Assembly (NCBI GenBank): GCA_022749755.1
Contig: CM040452.1
Span: 3,056,350 to 3,120,349, forward strand
From: Azadirachta indica
Taxonomy: Eukaryota; Streptophyta; Magnoliopsida; Sapindales; Meliaceae
DNA: 64,000 nucleotides
Reading direction: 5' to 3'
In this document: one piece after another, positions 52,699-64,000 of the stretch
Layout: every line of letters starts with the position of its first letter
Numbering within the stretch: position 1 is the stretch's first letter
Translations under genes and position numbers: made by a program
The notes under the pieces: generated by a model
Databases searched by the model: none
What the model was told of the DNA's origin: nothing
The model's input: only the letters and a program-made list of their open reading frames with translations

Positions 52699-55600
52699 CT
52701 ACAAACTCCTGTAGTCTATAACAGTGACTTCATCCTCCGGTGCATCCAGGTCTTGATAACTGCATGAATACCAAGCATAGAGTTTATATCATGATTGTCA
52801 AACATAAAGACAAAACTAAGGAAATAAACCAAATTCCAGGCTTTATGAGAAACATAAGATACAATCATTTCCAGCAAAACAGGAATATACAAAATTAATT
52901 GCATAAATAATGTTGCACAAAACACTTAAATATTCAGCAGAAATGTTTTTATACTCTGAAAATTATTTTACCCCCTTAGAAGCAGAAAAAAGGAAAAATT
53001 ATGTGCATCATCATAATAGAATGCTCGCAAAGTCATGATTGTATTTCATGCAATTAACTACAATGAGAAAAGGAGACTACAGTTAAGAATACAAATGAGC
53101 TTCAAAAAAGACCAAAAACATAGAAATAGACAGCTATTAAAAGAAAAATGGGAAGTAAAAGAAGTAACTGGGAGGAAGAAAACATTTGATCATTATTTCT
53201 TAACATCCAAATTACGCTTGATGTAAAAAATATCAAGGGGTTCTAACAATTGACTGAAACTGACTCCAGATATTACTAACAGTTTATGCCATAACAACTT
53301 TCAAGTTTAAATAGATTATAAATTTAAAACCAGCTGTCAAGAAAACTATGAACTTGCCAAAAGATGCCCCAATAGGATATATACCTTCTTATCCGTCGAG
53401 GATCCTGTCTAAAAGCTGGGGATAAAAGAATGGGACCTGGTCCTTGGGGCCCAGGCCGTCCATTTCTACCACTCCCTTCAAAAGGAACAGGGCCACCCTG
53501 ATCTCTGAGCATCTGCATGGCAACTTCAGGTGGCGCTGGAACAAAAGGACCCAATGGACTGCAAGTACAGCACTATGTAAGGTTTCCAGAAAATGGCAAA
53601 ATCTACCAAACAATTTTGGATAACTATTGTCTTCAACCTGCAAAAAAGAAAGAAAAAACAATGTTGCACTAACTTTTGACTTACCCAGCACCAGGAACAG
53701 GCATCAATACTGGTGGAGGAGGTAAATCTGAGGGAAAAGGAGGACCAACACGAATGCCTTGTCCGCCAAAAGTTTCAAACATTGTTTCATCACGATTTGC
53801 TCCATCAGGTCCATCATCATTTGATGGGAAGTCACTCGACTGTGCATTATCAGCCCTATCATATCTATCACTTCCATTAGCCCGATAGTCACGTTCTCTA
53901 CGGTTGCCACGTTCATCTTTCAATCGATTGTCTGAACCAAGTTTGCGTCTCAATGGCCTGTCTTTCTGAAGGGAGGAAAAAATAGATTTAAAAAATAACA
54001 CTACCACCAATAACAATGATAAATAATGAAAATTATCATGTGTGAAAAAACCCTAAAACATACATGGCATATGACCTGGGATCTAGAATGGCATAACAGA
54101 GATTTCAGTAGGCGAATGTGGTCATGAGCTATTTTAGTCAGCTTCAATAAGTTGATGCATGTCAGTTGCAGCTTAAGAAAACAGAAACCAGCACGCAGAG
54201 TGTTTGGGCATACACAATAAAAAATCAGAAATAAACAAAAGAAGCATCATATATATGTGTGTGTGTGTGTGTGTGAACATACAACCACAGTTTACTAGAT
54301 GACAACAGAAGCTGAGACCTAGATCTGAGAAGCAACATTGAACTACGAAAGTCTTAGTAGCTAGAATGTTCCCAGTGTATAGATAACTGGTGCTATTTAA
54401 CCAATATAGATGATACACATTACATGCTTTTGTCCCCAGCCTAGAGCTCAAATGAGAAATTCATTTGTCCCCCATTGAGTACATGATAAATGGCAAGGAA
54501 AAAAAAACAATCTGAGATGATGACCATTGTCAAAAGGAACAATGCAAATTTCAGAAACTCCAAGAGTGAACCTTAAGCATTGAAAAGGTACATATTCATG
54601 CTACCAGGCACCAGATAGTGCTTGGAATATTCCGTGAGCTTGCCACGGTGCCAACTGAAAGTTCTCATGAAAAAATGCCACAGTAACAGCAAAAAGAAAT
54701 AAAATGGATGAAGAGCATAGGTCTAAGCAATTTATTGCAGAAATATTATAAAAATAGAGTTGTTCTATTTGAATTCCATATATTCCTATTTCGATAATTT
54801 CAGACCCATGATAAATTATTCCTACTAGTTACAGAAAGCTCTCTGAAGACTAAATGATATAAGCAAAATCAATATTTAAATATAGCAACATACAAATGCA
54901 TGTAGGTGCAGAGAAAAATTACAATTATGATTGGATAAATCATACCGGCATGGGTTGCTGCATAACAGGTGTCCCACCAGGTGCATCTGGATCACTGTAA
55001 ATGAAATAAAAGTATTGTGATAAATCTTTAGAAACAACATATAGACAAAACCAACATGCTACCAAAAAGACAGCACTTACTTCATGTAGTTCTGGAAATA
55101 CAGCTCTTCACGTACTTTGGCTGTGAGCTCCATCACCAGTTCTGGATGTTTCAGTTTAAGATGCTTGTGCACAAACTCAGCAGCATGAAAAAGTTTTGTG
55201 CAACCTTTAGCTCCACAACCATACTTCCACCCCATATTTCTCATCCCTAATCTTCCGGACAAAGGGATCCAGAGAATCAACTGCAGCAGTGTCAATCTTT
55301 TCCTTAGCTGTCATTATTTCCAAGGGATCTTGACTTCTCAATCTCTCTTGCCAACGAGAGTCAAGTTTCTTTTCCCACTCAGCTCCGTTACCAGTTATGT
55401 CAGAAGGCTTTCCCTCAGCTCTCACATGCCTGAGACCCTTAGCTTCACTTGTTTCAATCATTCCATAATAATCCAAACCATGGATGCGCCAAAGATAGGT
55501 AATAAGCGTATCCAGCAGCTCAACTCCCTCCAGGCCCTTGACAGAGGTCAAGCCTCGTATGATAATAACTGGACCAGTGTGGGATTTCTCCCTGTTCATT

Positions 55601-58600
55601 TTATCGCTATCAGATCCACATAAAATATTTTCCTCGATCCCTTTCTCAGAGTCAAGTTTGCGCACAAGGGCCTGTGCTTGTTCAATGTCAACTTGAAGTC
55701 TTCTGGGTTCTGCACTAACTGGGTGTGCCTTAGGTGCAGCAGAAAGAAGATCAGTTTCTTTAGCCGGTCCCCGACCATGCCGTCTTCTTTTACCACCATT
55801 GTCTGCTTCATCATCAGAATTTGGATCACTAGTCAGCCCGGATTTATTTGACGACAAGGCATTGACACCAGGACCTCTGCATCAGTGTTGAAACATTTGT
55901 TTACCATAGTAAAAACAAAATGCCGGCAGCCAGGCTGACCACAAGGAAATACATAAATTATGAGAAGAAAGGCAGGTCTTACAAGTCCAACGTCCCACTC
56001 TGTAAATCAAGCAAAAAATCCTTTGCAACCCTTCGCGCAAGATCATTCCTCCTAGATAGAATTTCCCCAATGCAATTATTTCAACATTATAATGATAAAA
56101 GAGCTAGAGTATGGGTGATTAAAAGATGGCTAGGAGCATATTAGAATCAACTTCGTGCTTTTATATGTTGGGAAACAAAATTTTATTAGTATACCTTTAA
56201 CTCAAAAATTCTTATAGATAAGTAGCAGACCTCACCTCTCTATGACAGCAAGTAAATTAGTTGGATGGTATTTGTCTCTTAACCTACAAAAATAAGCACA
56301 TTTAATTAGAACAACAATGCAGGATTAAATGAAAAAAGAGCAAGATTAAATGAAAGAAGATAACTACCATTCCTCATCTTTATGATCATTAAAAAATACT
56401 CGCTTCTGAGTTGAAATATATTCCGACTTGTATTCTTGATATCTGCAAAAAGGGTCATTTCATTTATTTGTTTTAAACGAAAAAACTTAGATCACAAGTA
56501 TGCCACAACAAACTCTAGAAAGACTGAATTAGTCCCCATTCAGCACCTGCGCTCTGCTTCAGATGGCAGAATGTCATCTTCAAGCTCTTGAATAAATTGC
56601 TTGTACGACATCAAGCCTTCCCTGAAACAATTTGAATCAGTATGTTACATTATTTAATGCAATATAAAGAGTTTCAACAGTCCAAAAGAATGTCATCTTT
56701 TTTCCCCTTGACCAATAGTCCCATCACTTCAAGAGAATGTCATCTTTGTCAAACATAGGAAAATAAGCAGTAAAGCAAATTGAACCAAGGTGATAACTTT
56801 TCCATCTTTTTCTCTCCCAATGTTCTCATTGGTAAAGAAACCACACTTATAAAAATACAGTTGATATCCTTTTTGAATCCTGAAATCATACAATTATTTA
56901 ATTTGCATCACTAATTCTCAATTTTGAGATTATATACAATTTAATTTCGAAGAAACACTGAAATTGCAGGAAAGCAAGGATTTCTTGTTGCAATATTTGT
57001 GCATGCTATATACTACATATGAAGACAATCAAAACCGTTGAACCTCTACTAGTATGAACGTCTCTGACACAAATTGCTAGTCAAAGTGAAATAGAGAGTT
57101 TCCGTACGAAGTAAATCTGAATACTCAAATTACAATGCTTTGTAGACTTTCTAATACCATAAAAATAGAAGATCTGTGACAACATGGACACTGAATAAAG
57201 TGCACTGGCAACTAAAGACGCCAACCCAAAGCCTTGACCAACTAGTAACAGATGCCCATACAGCTTTGATCATTCCATTACACTTCATGCATGGACTAGT
57301 TTATGATATGTGCTGAAGGTATAAGTATTCTCTAACTACACTGATTGGCGTCCATGTACTTAGGGAGCTTTTAAACAGCATATCACCATTCATAACTAGT
57401 ATAACCATTGGTTTCAATTGCACATTAAAACAACTCAGTTATGTTTGATCCTCTATTGACTGCTTCTGATCCTAAATTCCAGCTAACTAGTATGTGTCAG
57501 TTCTATCATCTGGGAACTCCTAATTTCAAATGTCAACAAACTCATTTCAACTAAACTCATCTCATGAACAGAACTTCTTTCCAAATGTGGAACAGATTAA
57601 AACTCATGACGTTATCCAATGTGCATCAGAAAATGTTCATTGTCATCAGTACAGACAACAACATATCTGCAAAAATACTAAATAGGATATGTACCACCCG
57701 AAGATAAAGAATGCCACTGCTGTGATGGTATTAACTACAAGATTTTGAGAAAAAGAAGAACGATCAATATCCTTCCTCCATATGAAAAATCAATAACTTC
57801 AGTATGTTGAAGTGATTACCACCTACTTATAATAACCGTTCAAACAGATCAGCAAGATTACCATGCCACCTCTCTCCAGATCAATACATGCGATATGAAT
57901 AAATAATGCTTTAACTGAATTTAGTATTCATGCCGTCATTTAAATACACTAAAAAAAAAACTCAATAGAACAAACTTTATGCAGAAACAATCAAGTGAAG
58001 AATAAATCCAACATCACTGAAAACTAAAGTCCATAAACATCATGGAATGCCTAACCTTTGGGCACTCCCAGCATTCGAAGCATCGCCATAACCACCACGA
58101 CCTGAATCCCAGTCTACAGAAGTTATACAAACAGAAGTTATAGAACCCAATAAGTTCTACTAGAACAAAAAAACCATGAGTATTATATGAATTTAAGTAA
58201 ATAAATATGTATAGTATGCGTGTGCATGTATACAAAGCTCAAGAAAATGAACAGAACATTTGGAAAAAGTAGAATGCAATTAGTGGCATAACTCTTTGTG
58301 CTTATATGATGAATAAAAATAAAATCAGTGATGAGAAGCATGCAATCTGACCTGACCTACATGACTTAGAAAAGGCACAGTACGCCACTAAATAAATTTA
58401 TGAAAGTATGTTGCTTCTGTCCATAACACAAGCACATTTTCCACATAACAACACCCTTTTCCATTATTGCTGACAAAGGTCATTAAGCATAAAGCAAGTA
58501 CATGCTCCTTTGGGCCCCAAAAAACTACCATGCTATTCTAGATGGCAGAATTTCAGACCTAGAAATTGTAAAAGAAACCACTAAAGCAAGCTCAAAAATA

Positions 58601-61504
58601 ACTAATTCAGCATCTGCATAAAATATCCTAATTGGGTTCATCTTATAGGTAGAGGATGACTAATATAAAACATCACCAGTGTATTTGAGAATGTAGAATG
58701 ATACTGGAGGCTCCAATCCAATGCATATTCATGTCCATATTTTCCAACTATTTGACAAATTATAAAATAACAACTATTCCAGAGCTAACTGATATTAAAG
58801 TAAAATAGGGTCAAAAATTAAAATAGATCATAATCCTTAAACTGTAGCAGTTTGAAAGCACTTGCCAGAAGGACCACCTTGATAACCACCAGAACGACCC
58901 ATGTACCGGCCATGAGGTCTTTCATCACCAAAGCCAGGCCTGCCCCCAAGCTCACGTTCGTATCCACCAGCATAATCATACCCAAACCTAAGAACAAAAA
59001 AATACCAGATTACATGACTTGAAAAAGTTACGCAAAACAACCTGTTATAGTCATTTTAAGCAATTTTATGGTAAGGATATGAGCAGACAGTGAAATCAAT
59101 TTATTTTTCTTTTTTTGTGGATATAAAGGAAAAGGAAAACAAAAAAATGACACAACAAAAATTAAAGGAATATACTATCCATGAAGAGCACATAAAGCCA
59201 GAATTAAAGAGCTATTACAAAATATGGAATGATGTACAGTTTTTTTGGAGAATGTATGAAGGACTCTCAAGCTGACATCAAAAAATTCCTCCACAGATTG
59301 CACAACTCTATCAACGATACAGACCAAATGCTTTCCACCATATAAAATGACTACCATCATGACAGTTAAAGGTATTAAAAACTTAGAAGGTTCTATCACC
59401 AAACAATTGTTAATGATATTTCAATAACAGTATACGAAAACTATACATGGCGTCGCATGTCACAGCTTCAACAGCAGAATTTTAGCTTTATTCTGAAACT
59501 CATGCTTATAGAGCTTCTTGTATACATTCCATGTAATCAAGCTTTCCATTTTGGTTATTTATAAAAAAATAATAATTTTGAAAAAGAAAATTGAGCTTTC
59601 ATTATCTTGAATATATTGGTTTTCTAAATGAATAACTATCATTGCAGCTTTCTTTCAGATTGAATATTGCTGCACTTATATATCTCAGGTATCAAATACA
59701 ACCAAAATGCTAGAAACTCTACATCTCAAATAAACACCAGAATCAAGGAATTTGTTAATAATGCTTTTTTGTGTATTAGAAGGCCAGGATTCTGAGGTAT
59801 GTTACTGCTTTCATCACAACCTTGTCTACATTTTGGCAAAAACAGAGTTTCTCAAGCAGAAGCATGACGTTTTGTCTTCCTAGAGGCACTTATGTCTCGC
59901 AGATGTAGAAAGCTCTAAAAGAGATCACAACCTATGCCAAGGATAGAAATGAAAATAGTGGGTAGCATTGTCATAGTATTGTTTATATGAAGTAAAATAT
60001 TACATTCTGCCCTTTGTGTTACATAGACTCATAATTTTGTTAACTTCATAAAATGTCCTTGTCTTTCATTAAACTATCTTGCACTTCACTATGATTGGAT
60101 ATTGTCTCACCAAATTATAGTTGCACATAGCTGAAGATCTGGTCTAATTTAATCCATGCATAAAAAGATGAAATTTCAGCTGAAATTCATCAGTATCAGC
60201 CTATCATATTACCAATAGAGTTCTCAACTTCCTTCATATAACTTGCTTCAGCAACAAGTTTTGAGAAAAGTTTCTAAATGTATACTTCATTATCAACTGG
60301 TAGTATGCAGCTGAAAACCTTTAAATATACACATCTAGCATGTTTGTCTGAAATATGTTGTCAATCACAGGTGAATTAACATGTATTCTATTGCATGACT
60401 TGTGAAAGAATTACGTGAAAACTTGGCAATGCTCATAGATATTAGGATATTACATACATTATAGCCATAGGGGTGGATCGAAGGGTGAGAACTCTTATTT
60501 CCAACCAAGAGGTTAGATTCAAATTCTGTAGACCAAGCTATGCGAAATGTCAAAATCCCACAGATTCCCTGAATACTTCAAAAACAGTAGTCCACTACTT
60601 AAAACCAGGCACATGCATGAGAGTTTAAGGGGTGAAATGAAAACAGATGTTTTCTGAATATAATTCCACCTCTCTAACATATTATAACTTCCTCGCTAAA
60701 CAATCATTAGTAATTGTTTTCTACTGACAGATAAAAATCCTTCAGGGTGCAGTGCATTTTCAATCTTATTGCTAAGAAACTAACAAATTCATACACAATC
60801 GATCTTCATAAGGTAAAATTCCCTAAATAGGGAGAAAAGAAACACTTCATCAGGCATAGTTAACTATTTCTTGCTTCCTCATTTTGAATAAACAACACTA
60901 AAAATACCTAAATCCCAAACTTTAACACCCATGCATTTACCACATTCTTTCCTTATCCGAAAGATTGTCCCAAATCAAACTCGTAATTACCATAAGAAAC
61001 AAAAAATCATAAACAATAAATCAATCCAAAAACCACATCTCACCTCCTATCGCCCGGTCCAAACCCGCCACGTGGACTTCCTCTCCTGCCCTCATACCCT
61101 CCATCCTCCCTCCTGGACCGCTTATACGGAGGCGACCTTCGCGGCGGCGGAGAATGTCTTCTATCTCTGTACGGAACAGGCGGAGGCGGAGGACTAACGG
61201 TACTCCTCCTCTTATACTCTCTATCTCTATCCCTAGGCATCGGCGGAGACCGGTTCCTGTCGTAATAATCCGGTCCGCGTCGGTTCGGCGGCCTGTCGAG
61301 GTCGTCACGCCTCTCACGTGAGTCTCTCTCGCGCCTTCTAGAAGCCGGTGGAGGAGGTGAAGATTGAGTTACGTTGTTGTTATTATTATTGCTATTGTTG
61401 TTGCTGTTGTCATCGTCGTCGTTGCCTTCACCAGCGGAGGATTTGTCTTTGCGGTCACGGCGTCGGTCGAGTGAATCAACCGCCATATTCATGACCTGAG
61501 CCAT
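52699..61504 (-). CDS. SE: SERRATE (C2H2 zinc-finger, ARS2 homologue), one frame interruption
   Basis: Nuclear RNA-processing factor that works with DCL1 and HYL1 in pri-miRNA processing and with the cap-binding complex in splicing. Twelve exons: 61504-61044, 58987-58866, 58113-58056, 56621-56547, 56442-56368, 56283-56236, 56051-55983, 55876-55081, 54994-54946, 53965-53685, 53558-53385 and 52759-52699. About 755 residues (Arabidopsis about 720). Order: D/N-rich run (28-44), Pro- and Arg/Ser-rich disordered part (to about 210), conserved core starting MSYKQFIQELEDDILPSEAERR, GPVIIIRGLTSVKGLEGVELLDTL, zinc finger KYGCGAKGCTKLFHAAEFVHKH, Gly/Pro-rich tail, and the invariant ending DAPEDEVTVIDYRSL. 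One extra G in a G4 run (55230-55233) breaks the frame just before the finger (about residue 517). All other phases fit once it is discounted, so an assembly error is likely. Intron 2 has a GC donor. Three in-frame ATGs (61504, 61489, 61483) compete for the start. Confidence 0.92.
54256..54275. repeat. (GT)n microsatellite
   Basis: Ten GT units after an AT run, inside a SERRATE intron. Confidence 0.9.
58114..58865 (-). other. SE: GC-AG intron of SERRATE
   Basis: The intron between exons 2 and 3 starts TCTG|GCAAGTGC and ends TTCTGTAG|ACTGGG. The GC donor gives phase 1 and the family sequence (..GPS-DWDSGRGGYGDASN). The alternative GT four bases further (GGCAA|GTGC) throws the reading frame off. 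The donor matches the strong GCAAGT consensus typical of GC-AG introns. Confidence 0.8.
60465..60545 (+). mobile_element. Possible SINE remnant in SERRATE intron 1
   Basis: GGTGGATCGAAGGGTGAGAA is followed 30 bases later by GAGGTTAGATTCAAATTC, which resembles an A box-B box pair of a tRNA-derived element. It stands out as GC-richer than the surrounding intron. Degenerate, boundaries unknown. Confidence 0.3.
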
Positions 61505-64000
61505 CAGTGGGAGGAACCCTAGAAGACGATGAGTCAGAAATGAAATCAAATGAACGAGAAATTTTTTGTTTTTTTCTTTTTCTGTTTTCAGTGTATTTTG
61601 GTATTGCGTCGGCAACTTGGGCACAATTGGGCTTCGATCCAGAGAGAAGTGGAATTATCATTTACCAGGTATCTTATATTTAACGAATGGGGCAAGAATT
61701 TCATGAGAGGCAATTATCCAATTGGTCCACGTAGTTCTGTGAAGATAACAAATAGATCTACGGGGTTTGGCCTCGGTACAGGGGAAGAAAACCAGAAATG
61801 GGAACCTTAGGAGGAGTATATTCAATGAACGGTAAGTATTTCATGGGGACAATTATCAAATCGATCCACATGGTTTTGTAAACGTAACAAATAGGTCTAC
61901 GGGATTGTGTCTGGGACAAGGGATAAAAGCTAGAAATGGGCCCCATTACCTTTTACTTATGCGAGCTAAAATATTAGAGCAGTAAAGCTGGGAGGTTAAA
62001 GTTTAAACAAATATAAGTTTTGAGGCTGAAAAGTTAATTGTTTAATATTAAAAGGATTTAAAATTTATTTATTTATTTTAATTAGAGGGGTAAAATGTAT
62101 TGTGTCGGGTTGGTACGGTCTAAAATATTTAGGCCTAGTGTTTCTTGTCGAGTTTGTGTTGTGCCAAATTTTTAAATGGTGGATTGGATATGGTTGGTAA
62201 GCTTATTAAATTTGTTTATGCTTATCCTAAGCTCTTAATTTTGTGTTTTTAATCTTTTTAAAAGAAAATTATAAGCTGAATTACTAAAATATCACTTAAT
62301 TTAGTTTCTAAATAACTATTAGAATCATATCACTAATTTTTTTTTTAATTTTTAAATTATTTAAAAAATTTTAATTAATTATTTAATTAATTATTCATGC
62401 TTTCGCTTCATGTTAGTCTGATATTTATATAAAGTAATAGTTTTCTAATATTTTTTCTATATTATATACAAAAATAAAAATCTTTGTATTGTAACCTTGT
62501 CTTGGTTGTTGCTTGTATTAAAATTAATAATTTCATTTATCATAGAGACAATATATCAACCTTGAATATATTTCCAATATCACTTTTATTGTTATTCACC
62601 TTATCATTTTTTTAAAAAATAAAATAATTTTTCATGATTTGCTCATTCTTATGGTAACAAAAGAATGATGTGAGGAAATTTTAAACATGTGATAAATTAT
62701 ATGATAAATTTTATTTGTTGCTTATAAATTATATGTGTAGTCACCCATATTATATGGGTGAACATCATTTACCTTATGTATCTAATTATTTTTATTATTA
62801 TTTTTGAGTTTCAAATTTAATTTCTAATTATTAATAAATTTTATTATTTCTTTGGTTTAACACTTTCAGTTAAAATAAAATAATAAAAATAAGTGTAGTT
62901 CAAGGATATTATCAGTTTACAATGAACTGCATCTTCCAATATGAGCCATTAGACGTGATCTAAGAAAAATTACGAATTTAAGTTTAGTAAAACAATTCAA
63001 AATAAATAAATAATTGAAGATTATAATTATTTTTATTATCCATTTTTAGGTAGAAAAAGGCAGTACAAAAAGTTACGGTTCAATTACTCTTACTTTTACA
63101 TTCGCGGTGTATTATATCATTCATATACTCGTAATTTGATTGATAATGTTGAGAAATTTTTTTTAATATATTTAGAAAATATACATACAACAAATTTTTA
63201 TTAATGAATGTATATAGTTAATGTGGTAGGAACGTTCCTATGTAAGAGATTATTGTAATTTTGTGTTATATATATTTACTATTTATGGGTCAATAATTAT
63301 AATTATTATATTAATAAGAGATATTTTAATAGATATATTTACTAATTAAAATAAATTACAAGAAAAGAGATCATTTTTTTCTCAAAAAAAAAAAAGAATT
63401 CAATAATATATTGATTAATGGAGAATAATATGGTTTTTTAATTAAAAAAGGAAATAAAATAATAGCTTGAAAGTAAATGTGGTTGTGTTCTAAAATATTT
63501 AAAAGAATAATGTTGTTTTAACTTCACCAATAAATTTATAAGATAAATTGATTTTTAGATTATAGGTTTCTCTCTTTCTCTAAATCCTGTGAACTCTAGC
63601 CACCAAAAACCTTGTCTTGTTTCTCATTAGAGAAAGAGTAGAATCACTAGTCCGATGAGATTTCTTCGATTTTCTTTTGTTTTTTGGTTTTTTCTTATTA
63701 AATAAATGTAAATTTTTTACTTAGATTTAAATCAATATTGTCTTATTTTTATTTTATAGTGGTTTTTCTCTGTTTAACAGTAGTTTATATCCACTCGTAT
63801 ATAAATATCTACTGGTTTTATTAGTTTTTGATTGTTTATAATATTATGGTGCTATTTTTTTCAAATTTAAAAGATTGAAGAACTACATGAAGAAATTTGA
63901 AGATATTATGTTCTACATATGGAATATTTTATAGCATAACAAGTTTATTACATAAAGTTTGTTGTAATAGGGATAAGAAAAATCAACTAGAGTAGTGGAG
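61505..64000. other. SERRATE upstream region and AT-rich intergenic DNA
   Basis: 61505-61690 is likely 5' UTR/core promoter of SERRATE. After the tandem duplication the DNA turns AT-rich with no supported gene to the window end. An 11-bp perfect inverted repeat (CTCTTTCTCTA, 63572-63582, with TAGAGAAAGAG, 63628-63638) encloses a 45-base CA-richer loop; function unknown. Confidence 0.5.
61695..61940. repeat. Diverged tandem duplication upstream of SERRATE
   Basis: Two copies of about 110 bases at 61695-61802 and 61835-61940, offset 138-140. Shared words include ATTTCATG, CAATTATC, TCCAC, GTAACAAATAG-like, TCTACGGG, CAGGGG/CAAGGG and AGAAATGGG. Copies are about three quarters alike by eye. They lie about 190-440 bases upstream of the start codon, thus in the likely promoter or distal 5' UTR. 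Confidence 0.75.

Noticed and set aside
53676..53888. Plus-strand ORF across the SERRATE tail
   Set aside because: Mirror of the Gly/Pro-rich coding exon; the minus-strand frame has the conserved SERRATE sequence and correct splice sites.
61021..61317. Arg/Gly-rich ORF in another frame over SERRATE exon 1
   Set aside because: Alternate frame of the Arg/Pro-rich exon; the SERRATE frame matches the family.

Overview
The window is nuclear DNA of a flowering plant. Evidence: very AT-rich intergenic DNA with many poly-A/T and dinucleotide/trinucleotide tracts, genes split by GT-AG introns of 80 bp to 3.4 kb, and plant-specific families (CC-NBS-LRR resistance protein, GPI-anchored lipid transfer protein, FAR1-related transposase-derived factor, SERRATE). 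The protein style suggests a woody eudicot, possibly Citrus; this is inference only. No bacterial, organellar or viral gene was seen.

Layout: 1-2473 intergenic; 2474-6777 (-) a single-exon CNL resistance gene broken by one frameshift in its LRR; 6778-15534 AT-rich intergenic DNA with small tandem repeats; 15535-17698 (-) a 3-exon GPI-anchored lipid transfer protein; 17699-24190 AT-rich intergenic DNA with two GC-richer islands; 24191-26844 (+) an intact 5-exon short-chain dehydrogenase (neomenthol-dehydrogenase-like); 28357-30126 (+) its tandem copy, now a pseudogene; 30291-40518 (-) a 12-exon monofunctional homoserine dehydrogenase; 43640-50165 (+) FRS3-like transposase-derived regulator; 52699-61504 (-) a 12-exon SERRATE gene; 61505-64000 SERRATE upstream region and AT-rich DNA.

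I rebuilt exon-intron structures by hand from splice sites, reading phase and remembered family sequence. Every multi-exon gene closes in phase: LTPG 182 aa, SDR 305 aa, homoserine dehydrogenase 370 aa. FRS3 gives about 883 aa once two 2-nt surpluses are discounted, and SERRATE about 755 aa once one extra G is discounted. These three indels all lie in T, A or G homopolymers inside genes that are otherwise perfectly conserved, so residual assembly errors are the first explanation. The resistance-gene frameshift and the lesions in the second SDR copy are not of that kind and look biological.

The genes do not form a pathway. They are independent plant loci: immunity (CNL), cuticle or wall lipid transfer (LTPG), specialised carbonyl reduction (SDR pair), aspartate-family amino-acid metabolism (HSD), light/transcription regulation (FRS3) and microRNA/RNA processing (SERRATE). 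I found no convincing new biological system. The most useful leads are the layered decay of the second SDR copy, the GC-AG intron of SERRATE, the exon-matched repeat at the FRS3 C-terminus, several tRNA-derived SINE-like fragments, and the unusual start context and Walker A of the CNL gene.
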